Source: Bacillus cereus group sp. RP43
GTDB lineage: Bacteria > Bacillota > Bacilli > Bacillales > Bacillaceae_G
Reading direction: 5' to 3'
Assembly (NCBI RefSeq): GCF_040459645.1
Contig: NZ_JARVHQ010000001.1
Coordinates: 372,001-436,000 of the forward strand
Length of the DNA: 64,000 bases
The notes beneath the pieces are model-generated. The model searched no databases and was not told the origin of the DNA. It saw only the letters and a program-made list of their open reading frames with translations. Shown here piece after piece: positions 10,708 to 19,277 of this stretch. The first letter of the stretch is position 1. Every line of letters starts with the position of its first letter. The translations under genes and the position numbers were made by a program.

Positions 10708-11385
10708 GTGAAGCAGGTGTTAGTAATTAAGAATGAACGGTCTTTTGCAAAGAAAATCGTAAGCGGTCTAACGCAAGAAGGCTATTTCATTTTAAAACTT
10801 CACAATGAAAACCAAGGTTTAAATATAATATATGAACAAGATTGGGATATTATCGTATTGGATTGGGATTCATTAAGTATATCTGGACCAGAAATTTGTA
10901 GACAAATACGATTAGTTAAAACGACACCGATAATTATTGTGACCGACAATATTTCTAGCAAGGATTGCGTAGCAGGGTTACAAGCAGGAGCAGATGATTA
11001 TATAAGAAAACCATTTGCGAAAGAAGAATTAGTAGCAAGGGTTAAAGCTATTTTAAGAAGAAGTGACTGTAACCAGCAAAATGAGACAAACTTTTTTCAG
11101 TTTAAAGATCTCTTTGTTGATGCATCTAGCGATATTGTGAAAAAAGGTGGCGAAAATCTCTCGCTTACTAAGCGCGAGTATGATTTACTTGTATTTTTAA
11201 TCAAGAATAAAAATACAATATTGAGCCGTGAAATGCTTTTGAATCAGGTTTGGGGATATAACGTAGTAGTAAATCCAAATGTAGTGGACTTATATATTGG
11301 GTATGTAAGAAAAAAGTTAAAGTGCGAGAAGAAAGACAGATATATTCAAACGATACATGGCAGGGGCTATTCAATGATTGAATGA
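10708..11385 (+). CDS. OmpR/PhoB-family response regulator, orphan, atypical receiver
   Basis: DNA-binding response regulator of 225 residues: receiver domain (1-115) and winged-helix effector domain (about 125-225, with LTKREYDLLVFLIKN and IQTIHGRGYSM). The phospho-acceptor Asp52, Thr79 and Lys101 are present, but the acidic pair that binds Mg near residues 8-9 is Lys-Asn (VLVIKNE) instead of the usual Asp-Asp or Glu-Asp. No histidine kinase gene is adjacent and a terminator follows, so it is an orphan. The GTG start is chosen from AGAGGTG upstream. Phosphorylation may be weak or absent; targets are unknown. Confidence 0.85.
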   Translation: MKQVLVIKNERSFAKKIVSGLTQEGYFILKLHNENQGLNIIYEQDWDIIVLDWDSLSISGPEICRQIRLVKTTPIIIVTDNISSKDCVAGLQAGADDYIRKPFAKEELVARVKAILRRSDCNQQNETNFFQFKDLFVDASSDIVKKGGENLSLTKREYDLLVFLIKNKNTILSREMLLNQVWGYNVVVNPNVVDLYIGYVRKKLKCEKKDRYIQTIHGRGYSMIE

Positions 11386-11441
11386 TAAAAATAAGAATAG
11401 GTAAAGTACAGTTTGTCATAATAATCACTATCTAGCATAAT

Positions 11442-11490
11442 AGAAAAAAACGAGTAAAACTGTTTCATTCAGTTTCACTCGTTTTTTCTA
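11442..11490 (+). terminator. Terminator after the orphan response regulator
   Basis: AACGAGTAAAACTG and CAGTTTCACTCGTT pair with one mismatch and are followed by TTTTT. Confidence 0.8.
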
Positions 11491-11620
11491 TTAAATATGA
11501 TAATCAAATAGTTTCTGAGAAATATTAAAAGAGGGAAACTATAAAAAGAATATTTCTATCAGGCAATGGATTATGAAAATATTAGCTATTAATGGGCGTG
11601 TTTTGTAGTAGGAATTATGG

Positions 11621-11781
11621 TTTATCCCGCTATTTGCCGGGCAGTAAGACCCCCCACCTCAAAATTCAGAGGAAGTAAAGAAGTTAGGTGGGGATTGGGC
11701 TGCCCGTAAAAACTCGATTGGTGAGGGCTAATAATCAGTGGGGGATGAACAAAACTCCCACTGATTAAAGTTTCACTTTAT
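11621..11781 (+). repeat. bcr1 repeat, full-length copy
   Basis: 161 bases from TTTATCCCGCTATTTGCCGG to GTTTCACTTTAT, flanked by TTTAT at both ends. Internal inverted arms are CCCCACCT / AGGTGGGG, GCCGGGCAG / CTGCCCG and AATCAGTGGGGG / CTCCCACTGATT, so an RNA from it would fold into several long hairpins. The rest of the 578-base gap between the response regulator and fatB holds only this repeat and the Fur box. Confidence 0.9.
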
Positions 11782-11859
11782 GCTTAATTCTATTAACTCA
11801 CACCATTCACAAGATTTTCACAGAATTAATGACTATACTAATTAACAGGATGTTCAAAT

Positions 11860-11878
11860 GAAAATGATTATCAATAGC
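11860..11878 (+). promoter_or_regulatory. Fur box upstream of fatBCDE
   Basis: GAAAATGATTATCAATAGC matches the 19-bp Fur consensus GATAATGATTATCATTATC at 16 of 19 positions. It lies 86 bases before the fatB start, shortly after a TATACT -10-like hexamer at 11834-11839. Iron-dependent repression of the operon is expected. Confidence 0.8.
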
Positions 11879-11963
11879 GATTTAGGTGCATAAAAGTTAC
11901 TATCTAATTTAATCTATGGACTTTATCATTTTCGAACTAAATTACATTATAAGGAGTATACGT

Positions 11964-12977
11964 ATGAAAAAATCTATGCTTTTAAAATTAGTGAGTATTC
12001 TAGCAATCTTCACTTTAATGTTAGTAGCTTGCTCAGATTCAAGTAAAGAAACTTCAAAGGCTAATAAAGGTAATAGTAGTGATAAGCCAAAGACGATTGA
12101 AATCACTGATGCTCATGGAACTGTTAAAGTCCCTGTAAACCCAAAGAATGTAGTTGCTTTGGATAATAGAACTTTTGAAACTTTATCTGATTGGGGAATT
12201 AAATTAGCGGCTGCTCCAAAGGATATCATGCCTGCAGATTCAGCATATAAAAAGGATGAAAAAGTTCAAAATATTGGAAATCACCGCGAACCAAATCTTG
12301 AAATTATAGCAGCTGCAAACCCTGAACTTGTAATCGTTGGTCAAAGATTTGCTGATCATTACGAAGAGATCAAAAAATTAGTGCCAAATGCAGCTGTTAT
12401 TGATCTTAATTTTGATGTTTCTGAGAAATCTACTACGCCTGGAAAAAATTTAGTAGATGGACTTAAAAATTCTACAATTACTCTAGGAAAAATCTTTGAT
12501 AAAGATAAAGAAGCTAAACAATTAGTAGCTGATTTTGATAAATCTATTGAAAAAGCAAAATCTGCTTATAACGGAAAAGATAAAGTTATGAGTGTTATCG
12601 TTACTGGTGGGAATATTGGTTTTGCTGCTCCACATTCTGGTCGTGTTTGGGGACCAATGTATGAAATTTTCGGTTGGGTGCCAGCATTAGAAGTTTCCAA
12701 TTCTACTGCAGGTCATAAAGGTGACGACGTTTCTGTTGAAGCTATTGCACAAACAAATCCTGATTGGCTTTTCGTATTAGATCGTGATGCTGCAACATCT
12801 GATGCAGCTACTTCAACACCTGCTAAGGATGTTATTTCTAAATCACCAGCTCTTCAAAACACAACTGCTGTTTCTAAAAAACAAGTTGTTTATGCACCAG
12901 AAGATACTTACACAAATGAATCAATTCAAACTTATATAGAGTTATTTGGTAATATCGCAAAAACTTTAGCTAAGTAG
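11964..12977 (+). CDS. fatB: Petrobactin-type siderophore-binding lipoprotein
   Basis: Substrate-binding lipoprotein of an iron-siderophore ABC importer. From ATG 11964 (AAGGAG eight bases upstream) it has 337 residues with a lipobox LVAC at Cys23, so it is tethered to the outer face of the membrane. The mature part is a class III periplasmic-binding fold (TIEITDAHGTVKVPVNPKNV at the start, two lobes joined by a long helix near the middle). It resembles YclQ/FatB proteins that bind petrobactin and its 3,4-dihydroxybenzoate precursor. Permease and ATPase genes follow directly and a Fur box precedes it. Siderophore identity is from family and chromosomal context, not shown by sequence alone. 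Confidence 0.85.
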   Translation: MKKSMLLKLVSILAIFTLMLVACSDSSKETSKANKGNSSDKPKTIEITDAHGTVKVPVNPKNVVALDNRTFETLSDWGIKLAAAPKDIMPADSAYKKDEKVQNIGNHREPNLEIIAAANPELVIVGQRFADHYEEIKKLVPNAAVIDLNFDVSEKSTTPGKNLVDGLKNSTITLGKIFDKDKEAKQLVADFDKSIEKAKSAYNGKDKVMSVIVTGGNIGFAAPHSGRVWGPMYEIFGWVPALEVSNSTAGHKGDDVSVEAIAQTNPDWLFVLDRDAATSDAATSTPAKDVISKSPALQNTTAVSKKQVVYAPEDTYTNESIQTYIELFGNIAKTLAK

Positions 12978-12996
12978 TGTAAAGGAGTACGAAACA

Positions 12997-14013
12997 GTGT
13001 CAAAAAATATAATTTCTAGGGTTGAGAATACTTCTCAACCCCAGTTTTATAATCACAATAAAATATGGACAAAACCTTTTATAATAGCGATTATAGTTGT
13101 TATAATTTTAGGGATTATATCACTGTTTACTGGAGTTTATGATATACGCGGACAAGAGGACGGAATGGAGATGTTTTTCATAACTCGTGTTCCGAGAACA
13201 GTTGCATTAATGCTTACTGGAGCTGCAATGGCGATGGCAGGGCTCGTAATGCAACTCATTACACAGAATCGCTTTGTTGAACCTACTACTACGGGGACTA
13301 TTGAATGGTCAGGCTTAGGCCTGCTTTTTGTATATTTATTATTCCCTGCCCCAACTTTAGTGCAAAGAATGACTGGTGCAATCATTTTTTCTTTTATAGG
13401 AACTATGATTTTCTTTCTATTTTTAAGAAGAGTTAAACTTCGTTCTTCTTTAATTGTCCCGATTATTGGATTGATGCTTGGAGCAGTTATTTCTGCAGTG
13501 TCTACTTTTATGGGGCTCCTTTTTCAAATGACACAAAGTATTGAAACTTGGTTTGTAGGTTCATTTGCTAACATTCAGGTGGGAAGATATGAATATTTAT
13601 GGCTGATTGTTATCATTACTTTGCTTATTTTTATGTATGCTAATAGATTGACTTTAGCTGGACTAGGAGAAGATGTCGCAACAAGCCTTGGAGTTAATTA
13701 CAATAGAATTGTTCTTTTTGGGACTGGTCTTATCTCTGTTGCAGTTGGAATTGTTGCAGCTGTTATTGGAAACTTACCTTTCTTAGGATTAATTGTGCCA
13801 AACATTGTTTCCATGTTTAGGGGTGATGATCTAAGAAGTAATTTACCTTGGGTATGTGTGATCGGAATGGGGACAATAACTGCCTGTGACATCATTTCTC
13901 GAACAATTATAAAGCCTTTTGAAGTACCAGTTTCTTTAATACTTGCAACAGTGGGAGCAGTCGTGTTTATTACTATTTTATTGAGACAAAGAAAACCAAG
14001 GAGGCTACGATGA
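12997..14013 (+). CDS. fatC: Iron-siderophore ABC transporter permease (first of two)
   Basis: FecCD-family permease of 338 residues with about nine or ten membrane helices. Family signatures are RVPRTVALMLTGAAMAMAG after the first helix and GNLPFLGLIVPNIVSMFRG, where the cytoplasmic coupling helix contacts the ATPase. The start is GTG at 12997 with AAAGGAG upstream. It overlaps the next gene by four bases. Orthologous in arrangement to B. subtilis yclN. It forms a heterodimeric channel with the next product. Confidence 0.86.
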   Translation: MSKNIISRVENTSQPQFYNHNKIWTKPFIIAIIVVIILGIISLFTGVYDIRGQEDGMEMFFITRVPRTVALMLTGAAMAMAGLVMQLITQNRFVEPTTTGTIEWSGLGLLFVYLLFPAPTLVQRMTGAIIFSFIGTMIFFLFLRRVKLRSSLIVPIIGLMLGAVISAVSTFMGLLFQMTQSIETWFVGSFANIQVGRYEYLWLIVIITLLIFMYANRLTLAGLGEDVATSLGVNYNRIVLFGTGLISVAVGIVAAVIGNLPFLGLIVPNIVSMFRGDDLRSNLPWVCVIGMGTITACDIISRTIIKPFEVPVSLILATVGAVVFITILLRQRKPRRLR

Positions 14014-15074
14014 TCACATTAGAATATAGAAATAAAGAAAATGTCGAAATCGATTCTAGCCTTCATAATGAAAGTAGATCAGCTAGCGCTTTTCGTTCTA
14101 AGAAGGAAGCAAGACGTTATTGGATTTTACTGATAACATTGATTGGTTTAGGTCTCCTTTCTTCATATGGACTTTTAGTTTATAACAATCCAGTTCCGAT
14201 AGATTCACCTTCTTTTATCCCAGTTGTTAAGAGAAGGATAGTAGCTATTGTTGCAATGATTATTGCTGCAGTTTGCCATAGCTTGTCGACAGTTGCTTTC
14301 CAATCTATTACGAATAATAAAATTATTACTCCTTCACTTTTAGGTTTCGAATCACTTTATTCAGCAATTCAAACGAGTACAATATTCTTCTTTGGTGCTA
14401 GTGCATTAATAAATTTTAATGGAATTGGATCATTTTTATTTCAAGTCGTTGTTATGGTCTTCATGAGTTTGATACTTTATGGATGGTTACTTTCCGGTAA
14501 ATACGGGAATTTACAACTTATGCTTTTAGTTGGAATTATTATGGGTACCGGGCTAAATTCTGTGTCAACTTTCATGAGAAAACTACTTGCGCCTTCAGAA
14601 TTTGATATTTTACAAGCAAGATTATTTGGTTCTGTTAATCATGCAGATCCTGCATATTTTCCTATTGTAATTCCTATGGTCATAATTGTAGCAGTATTAA
14701 TTTTTGCTCATTCTAAGAATTTGAATGTTTTGTCACTAGGAAAGGATGTTGCTACTTCTTTTGGTGTTAAATATCAACCTAGTGTAATTTATACACTTGT
14801 ATTAGTAGCTATTTTAATGTCCATCTCAACAGCTCTAATTGGGCCACTTACTTTCTACGGCTTTTTAGTAGCAACTTTGAGTTATCAGGCGGCGTCAACT
14901 TATGATCATAGATATATTTTTCCAATGGCTTTTGCTATAGGATTTTTGATAATGACGAGTGCATACTTTTTAATGTATCATGTATTCCATGCTCAAGGTG
15001 TGGTTTCAGTTATTATTGAATTATTTGGTGGAATCATATTCTTAACTATAGTTTTAAGGAAGAGGGCTTTATGA
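14010..15074 (+). CDS. fatD: Iron-siderophore ABC transporter permease (second of two)
   Basis: Second FecCD-type permease, 354 residues. It has a long hydrophilic N terminus (about 38 residues) before the first helix, then RRIVAIVAMIIAAVCHSLST and the coupling segment IGPLTFYGFLVATLSYQ. Both ends overlap neighbours by four bases, giving tight translational coupling in fatB-C-D-E. It corresponds to yclO of B. subtilis. Confidence 0.86.
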   Translation: MITLEYRNKENVEIDSSLHNESRSASAFRSKKEARRYWILLITLIGLGLLSSYGLLVYNNPVPIDSPSFIPVVKRRIVAIVAMIIAAVCHSLSTVAFQSITNNKIITPSLLGFESLYSAIQTSTIFFFGASALINFNGIGSFLFQVVVMVFMSLILYGWLLSGKYGNLQLMLLVGIIMGTGLNSVSTFMRKLLAPSEFDILQARLFGSVNHADPAYFPIVIPMVIIVAVLIFAHSKNLNVLSLGKDVATSFGVKYQPSVIYTLVLVAILMSISTALIGPLTFYGFLVATLSYQAASTYDHRYIFPMAFAIGFLIMTSAYFLMYHVFHAQGVVSVIIELFGGIIFLTIVLRKRAL

Positions 15075-15823
15075 TAAAAATTGATAACGTTAAAAAGTTC
15101 TATACTGATAAGGTAAAAATAGGACCTTTGGATATTGAAATACCAAAAGCAGGCTTTACTTCTTTAATTGGACCAAATGGCGCTGGAAAGTCAACGACAC
15201 TTTTGATGATTGGAAGACTCTTAGATATGGATGAAGGTCACATTCAAGTAGCAAATATGGATGTTTCTGAATCCAAATCAAAAGACTTAGCAAAAGTTTT
15301 GACTATATTACGACAAGAAAATCATTTTGTAACTAGGCTTACTGTTAGACAACTAGTTGGATTTGGGCGCTTTCCTTATTCAAAGGGAAGATTAACGAAA
15401 GAGGATGAAGCTATTATTTCTAAATATATCGATTTCTTGGATTTAACTAATTTAGAGAATAGGTATTTAGATGAGCTTTCTGGTGGTCAAAGACAAAGGG
15501 CATATGTAGCAATGGTATTGTGCCAAGAGACTGAATATGTACTTTTGGACGAGCCTCTGAACAACCTTGATGTCGCTCGTTCTGTTCAAATGATGGAACA
15601 TTTGAGACGTGCGGCTAATGAATTTGGAAGAACAATTTTGACTGTCATGCATGACATAAATTTTGCAGCTAAATACTCTGACAAAATTTGTGCTATGAAA
15701 GATGGACAAATTGCTGCTTTTGGAACAGTAGAAGAGGTTATGGACCCAACAATTTTGACTGATATTTTTGAAACAAAAATAGAAATTATCAATGGTCCTT
15801 ATGGGCCAATCGCTGTTTATTAG
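15071..15823 (+). CDS. fatE: Iron-siderophore ABC transporter ATP-binding protein
   Basis: Cytoplasmic ATPase of the siderophore importer, 250 residues. Walker A is GPNGAGKST (about residue 34), Q-loop LRQENHF, signature LSGGQRQRAY, Walker B EYVLLDEPLNNLD and switch histidine TVMHDIN. Its ATG overlaps the stop of fatD and a terminator follows, closing the operon. B. cereus group strains can use alternative ATPases for petrobactin permeases (family knowledge), so this need not be the only energiser. Confidence 0.9.
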   Translation: MIKIDNVKKFYTDKVKIGPLDIEIPKAGFTSLIGPNGAGKSTTLLMIGRLLDMDEGHIQVANMDVSESKSKDLAKVLTILRQENHFVTRLTVRQLVGFGRFPYSKGRLTKEDEAIISKYIDFLDLTNLENRYLDELSGGQRQRAYVAMVLCQETEYVLLDEPLNNLDVARSVQMMEHLRRAANEFGRTILTVMHDINFAAKYSDKICAMKDGQIAAFGTVEEVMDPTILTDIFETKIEIINGPYGPIAVY

Positions 15824-15917
15824 TTACAAAATGTAAAAAATGAGTATGCTAAAAAGCTAATAGAAAATCAAATTATATATTGTAGCTTGCATAAATCATG
15901 CTAGCTATTCTAGTTGA

Positions 15918-15955
15918 AGTTGCTGTCTGTATTTTATAGGCAGCAGCTTTTTTTA
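15918..15955 (+). terminator. Terminator after fatE
   Basis: GTTGCTGTCT pairs with AGGCAGCAGC (G-U wobbles) followed by seven T. Confidence 0.82.
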
Positions 15956-16260
15956 TGCGATTGCCCATGATAACTCGTAATTTTTCTGGCTGTTGATAAC
16001 AGCCCTACAGGTATTTCATTACTTCCAGTCCTGCGAGGCTTTGAACGATCGGATGGTGACTGTAGGGGAGTCTTTATCTTCTAGCTTGGTTATCACTCAC
16101 AAGCTAATACAATTGTGTTAGATAAAGTAGGTTTCGTCCGTTCTCATATAAGAAGTTGTGATGTAACTGATTGTAATGATTTAATAATGTTCAGAATATA
16201 AGGTTGTATTTATAAAAAATACGACTCGAAAGGCTTCGTTTGAGAGCCCTTTTTATATTT
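15956..16260. other. Structured non-coding interval, possible decayed mobile-element end
   Basis: No open frame is supported. A compact fold is visible: GGCTGTT / AACAGCC (15988-16004, three-base loop) runs straight into CCCTACAG, which pairs with CTGTAGGG at 16060-16067 around a GC-rich core (GTCCTGCGAGGCT, GATCGGATGG). This resembles the structured right end of IS200/IS605-type elements, but no tnpA or tnpB is nearby. A terminator-like hairpin with a T run sits at about 16224-16256. Assignment is tentative. Confidence 0.35.
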
Positions 16261-16403
16261 ATAAAGGTATGTTAATTTATGTGAAGAAGTATTTCTTTGA
16301 GAAATAGCTACTGAAATTTTTTGCTTTCGAAATAAACTTCCTGCAAAATTATGGGTATTGTTATGGAAATTTATGAGTAAAGTCACATTGTATATAATAA
16401 GAA

Positions 16404-16433
16404 GCATAAGATGGCCGTTTTGGCATCTTATGC
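16404..16433 (-). terminator. Hairpin downstream of the DUF4822 lipoprotein
   Basis: GCATAAGATG and CATCTTATGC form a perfect 10-bp stem with a ten-base loop; on the minus strand it is followed by a T-rich TTCTTATTAT stretch. Confidence 0.5.
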
Positions 16434-16468
16434 TCCCAATATAAAAGTGGCCTTTTAATCAAACGTTT

Positions 16469-17434
16469 TTAAAAACTAAATTGTGGTTTAACATCACCTT
16501 TATAAGGTTCATGCTCAACGAATATAGTTATGTCCTTACCAGCTTGGTCTTTACCTGTTCTTTTATACGTAAATTTATTATTATTCAGTTCGGTAAGTTC
16601 AAGAGCGGCACCATATTTATTATTACCAATTGAAACATGAGCTCTTATTTTATTTTCGTGTAAAACATCGAAGTAGCCATAGTCACCGCGGCTTTGACCT
16701 GTTTCACCATTGAAGAACTCATATTTATTAGACTTGTCATCAAATTTTGCCAGACTTATAAAATTCGAATTAAACTGTGTTACATCATTACCAGCTTCAT
16801 CTAATACTTTTGTTCCATGCCAAAGGGTGCCGCCTAAAATTTTATCTCCATCAACGTTTTTAACAATATCTCCTGTAGTAGTGTTTAGCTGCTTGTCCGG
16901 ATCAGTGAAAGAAAGTTCTTTTTCTTTATATGGAACATGTTCAACGAAAACTTCTACATCTTTACCGTTAGCGTCTTTTCCCATTCTTTTATAAGTAAAT
17001 ACATTTTTATTTAGCTTTGTCATGTCAACAACAGCTTGATACTTCATTGATTCTGAAATTAATATTCTTTTCTTCCCATCATTTGTGACAAAGAAAGTTC
17101 CTTTATCGCCACGACTTGCACCTGTCTTAGCATCAAAGAATTCATATCTGCCGGACTTCGCATCATATTTTGCAAGGCCAATGAAGTTTGCATTCTCTTT
17201 TGTTAAGTCATTCTTATCTTTGTCATACACTCTTGTACCTTGCCAATTTGTCTCGCTAAGAATGTTAGCCATTTTTTGGCCTTTAGTTAACTTGTTTTCC
17301 TTTTTCGTCTCTTTAGCGGCTTGTTCTTGTTTTTGTTTACTATGATTTTCTTCGGCTTTAGTACCAGCGCACCCTGTTAATGCTAATGTGAATCCTAGCA
17401 GTATGGATGATAGTGCTTTTGTTTTTTTGTTCAT
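16469..17434 (-). CDS. Lipoprotein with two tandem DUF4822-like domains
   Basis: Secreted lipoprotein of 321 residues: a lipobox LTGC with Cys22, a charged linker rich in Lys, Gln and Glu (23-50), then two homologous domains at about 55-175 and 200-315. Matching blocks are NWQGTRVYDKDKNDLT versus LWHGTKVLDEAGNDVT, NFIGLAKYDAKSGRYEFF versus NFISLAKFDDKSNKYEFF, and EVFVEHVPYKEKEL versus TIFVEHEPYKGDV, so the gene arose by internal duplication. The fold resembles the DUF4822 family of unknown function. ATAAGGAGA precedes the ATG. It is transcribed alone and nothing nearby suggests a role. Confidence 0.75.
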   Translation of the reverse strand: MNKKTKALSSILLGFTLALTGCAGTKAEENHSKQKQEQAAKETKKENKLTKGQKMANILSETNWQGTRVYDKDKNDLTKENANFIGLAKYDAKSGRYEFFDAKTGASRGDKGTFFVTNDGKKRILISESMKYQAVVDMTKLNKNVFTYKRMGKDANGKDVEVFVEHVPYKEKELSFTDPDKQLNTTTGDIVKNVDGDKILGGTLWHGTKVLDEAGNDVTQFNSNFISLAKFDDKSNKYEFFNGETGQSRGDYGYFDVLHENKIRAHVSIGNNKYGAALELTELNNNKFTYKRTGKDQAGKDITIFVEHEPYKGDVKPQFSF

Positions 17435-17679
17435 TTTATCGTCTCCTTATTTTATGATTTCAAGTAATACGGTTTGCGATTATAGTAGCAGTTCGTCATA
17501 TATGAAAAGACTCAAATTGAATAGATGAACTTAGTTGCTACGTTTATTATGTTAATCCCCGAGTATAAACTCCCTCTAAATAAACCATTAAAAAAAGATA
17601 AACTAATTCCTAAAAAATTTTCATATTTATAAAAAATGAACGCTACCTTGCTGTATTGTTCTTTCAAATACTTGGTTCC

Positions 17680-17784
17680 AGTAGAATAACAATCATGATG
17701 CCTATGAGTAATCAAAAAATACATTGTAAGGAAGAAGGAAAGTCGTTAACAATAATGTAATTCCTAATAGAGTTAATCGATTGT
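17680..17784 (-). pseudogene. Remnant of the 3' end of a second NCS2 permease gene
   Basis: The stretch aligns base by base with the 3' end of the permease gene at 19278-20558: AGTAGAATAACAATCATGAT versus AGCAGAATAACGATTATAGT, then CATTGTAAGGAAGAAGGAA versus ATATTGTAAGGAAGAAGGAA, and after a deletion of about 60 bases AATTCCTAATAGAGTTAATCG versus AATTCCTAATATAGTTAATCG (shown in part). Stops and the deletion leave no function. The remaining bases of the 17435-17861 gap show no clear gene. Confidence 0.75.
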
Positions 17785-17861
17785 ATTGCGAAAATTTCGA
17801 ACTATGCTGTAGGGGAAATGAAAATCTTATAAAATTTGACTCCTATAGGAAGGGGATGTCC

Positions 17862-18290
17862 ATGTTTGATTCAACAGATTTTAAAATTATACAGTTACTA
17901 CAAGAAAACGCTAGAATGAACTGGAAGGAAATTGGAGAGATAGTACATTTGACTGGCCAGGCTGTTAGGAAACGAATTAATAAATTAGAAGAGGCAGGTG
18001 TCATTCAAAAATATACGATAGATATCGACAGGGCTAAGCTGGAAGGGTCTATTATGACGTTTGTTACGTTATTTTTGCACGCACCACATTATCATAATCA
18101 AATTCAAAGTTTTTTCGAAAAAACAGACGTAATTACTGAAATGTATCGTATAAGTGGCGATGGGTGTTATATCATGACTCTTCACACATCTTCGCATCAG
18201 CAATTAGAAGAGACGCTTGCAGATGTTTTACATTATGGTGATTATCGTATAAACACTGTCATTAAGACAATCGAAAAAAAGAAAGAATAA
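17862..18290 (+). CDS. Lrp/AsnC-family transcriptional regulator (copy 1)
   Basis: A 142-residue regulator: helix-turn-helix at about 5-55 (DFKIIQLLQENARMNWKEIG, LTGQAVRKRINKLEEAGVI) and a C-terminal RAM-type effector domain (about 65-140). It is a clear paralogue of the regulator at 21919 (TDFxIxxLLxExxR, HxTGQAVxxRIxxLE, RISGxGCY shared). ATG 17862 is chosen because AAGGGG lies seven bases upstream; the ATG at 17856 touches that site. It stands next to the permease remnant, while its paralogue stands next to the intact cyanate operon. Ligand unknown. Confidence 0.85.
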   Translation: MFDSTDFKIIQLLQENARMNWKEIGEIVHLTGQAVRKRINKLEEAGVIQKYTIDIDRAKLEGSIMTFVTLFLHAPHYHNQIQSFFEKTDVITEMYRISGDGCYIMTLHTSSHQQLEETLADVLHYGDYRINTVIKTIEKKKE

Positions 18291-18312
18291 GATATTTATT
18301 CTTTCTTTTTTC
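18274..18312 (+). terminator. Terminator overlapping the stop of Lrp copy 1
   Basis: AAAAGAAAGAATAA and TTATTCTTTCTTTT pair across the stop codon with a five-base loop, followed by T; it can serve both strands. Confidence 0.7.
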
Positions 18313-18330
18313 ATATGGAACTGTAATTCT

Positions 18331-18888
18331 TTATTTGTTTTTGTTTGAAAAACAGCTTGCTGACATGACTTTTGCGTAAATATCACCAAACTCTAATGCG
18401 CTCATGAACGATTGATGAGCCTGTACTGCTGGAATTGGGCTTCCTTGGAATTCTAAATCTCTTGTTGTACAAGCATCTTCAATTACAACACATTGAAATC
18501 CTAAATCACTGGCAGCGCGTACTGTTGCGTCAATACATACATGAGTCATCATACCGCAAATTACTAGTTGGTCTATTTTCTCTTCTTTTAATATTTGTAA
18601 TAAATTTGTTCTTAAAAAACTGTTAGGATGATGTTTTTGTATGATTCTTTCAGTAGCAATTGGTTGTACGTCATCATGAATTTGAGCCCCTACTGTCTCC
18701 GGTAAGAAGAAAGTAGCCCCTTCATTGTTCGCAATATGTTGTACGTGAATAACTGTTTTATGTTTTTCGCGAAACACTTTCAATACTTCCTTCGCTTTTT
18801 GTACGGCTTTTTCAGGCTGATGTAATTCCATATTGCCGCCTTCAAAGTAATCATTTTGTATGTCGACTAATAGCAACGCTTCGTTCAT
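18331..18888 (-). CDS. Cysteine hydrolase, isochorismatase family
   Basis: Probable amidohydrolase of the nicotinamidase/isochorismatase superfamily. From the ATG at 18888 (GGGGGATT upstream) it has 185 residues. The catalytic triad is visible: Asp9 in LLLVDIQNDY, Lys85 in IIQKHHPNSF and Cys118 in GMMTHVCIDATVRAA; the cis-peptide motif precedes the Cys. An upstream in-frame start would add five residues without a better site. Substrate is not inferable. A bcr1 repeat lies immediately upstream. Confidence 0.88.
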   Translation of the reverse strand: MNEALLLVDIQNDYFEGGNMELHQPEKAVQKAKEVLKVFREKHKTVIHVQHIANNEGATFFLPETVGAQIHDDVQPIATERIIQKHHPNSFLRTNLLQILKEEKIDQLVICGMMTHVCIDATVRAASDLGFQCVVIEDACTTRDLEFQGSPIPAVQAHQSFMSALEFGDIYAKVMSASCFSNKNK

Positions 18889-18908
18889 AGTAAATCCCCC
18901 CACACTTA

Positions 18909-19062
18909 TTTATCCCGCATTAACGGGCAGTAAGACCACCACTTCAAAATTCAGCGAAAGCAAAGAAGTTAGGTGGGGGATCAACTGCCCGTAAAAGCCC
19001 GATTGGTTCAACTAATAATCAGTGGATGAAGAAAACCCCCACTGATTAAAGTTTCACTTTAT
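18909..19062 (+). repeat. bcr1 repeat, near full length
   Basis: 154 bases from TTTATCCCGCATTAACGGGC to GTTTCACTTTAT with TTTAT at both ends. The first hairpin arm differs from other copies (CATTAACGGG for CTATTTGCCGGG). The rest of the gap to 19277 holds only an inverted pair CATGAAAC / GTTTCATG (19126-19157). Confidence 0.9.
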
Positions 19063-19277
19063 ACAGCACGTTATTTGTACTGTACCGTTATTATATAAAG
19101 TGCAAGTATGTGGAAGTAATAACGTCATGAAACGATTTTGACGTATATAGTTTCATGGTGTAAAAAGTAAAAATTGGTATGGTAACAATAATCAAAAAGA
19201 GAAATATGAATATTATCTTTTTAATTCACTATTAAATCCATCTAATTCTTCTTTTTATAATTAAGTATATAAATACT

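Noticed and set aside
17512..17724. 70-codon minus-strand frame
   Set aside because: It crosses the permease remnant in another frame and has no start signal; treated as non-coding.
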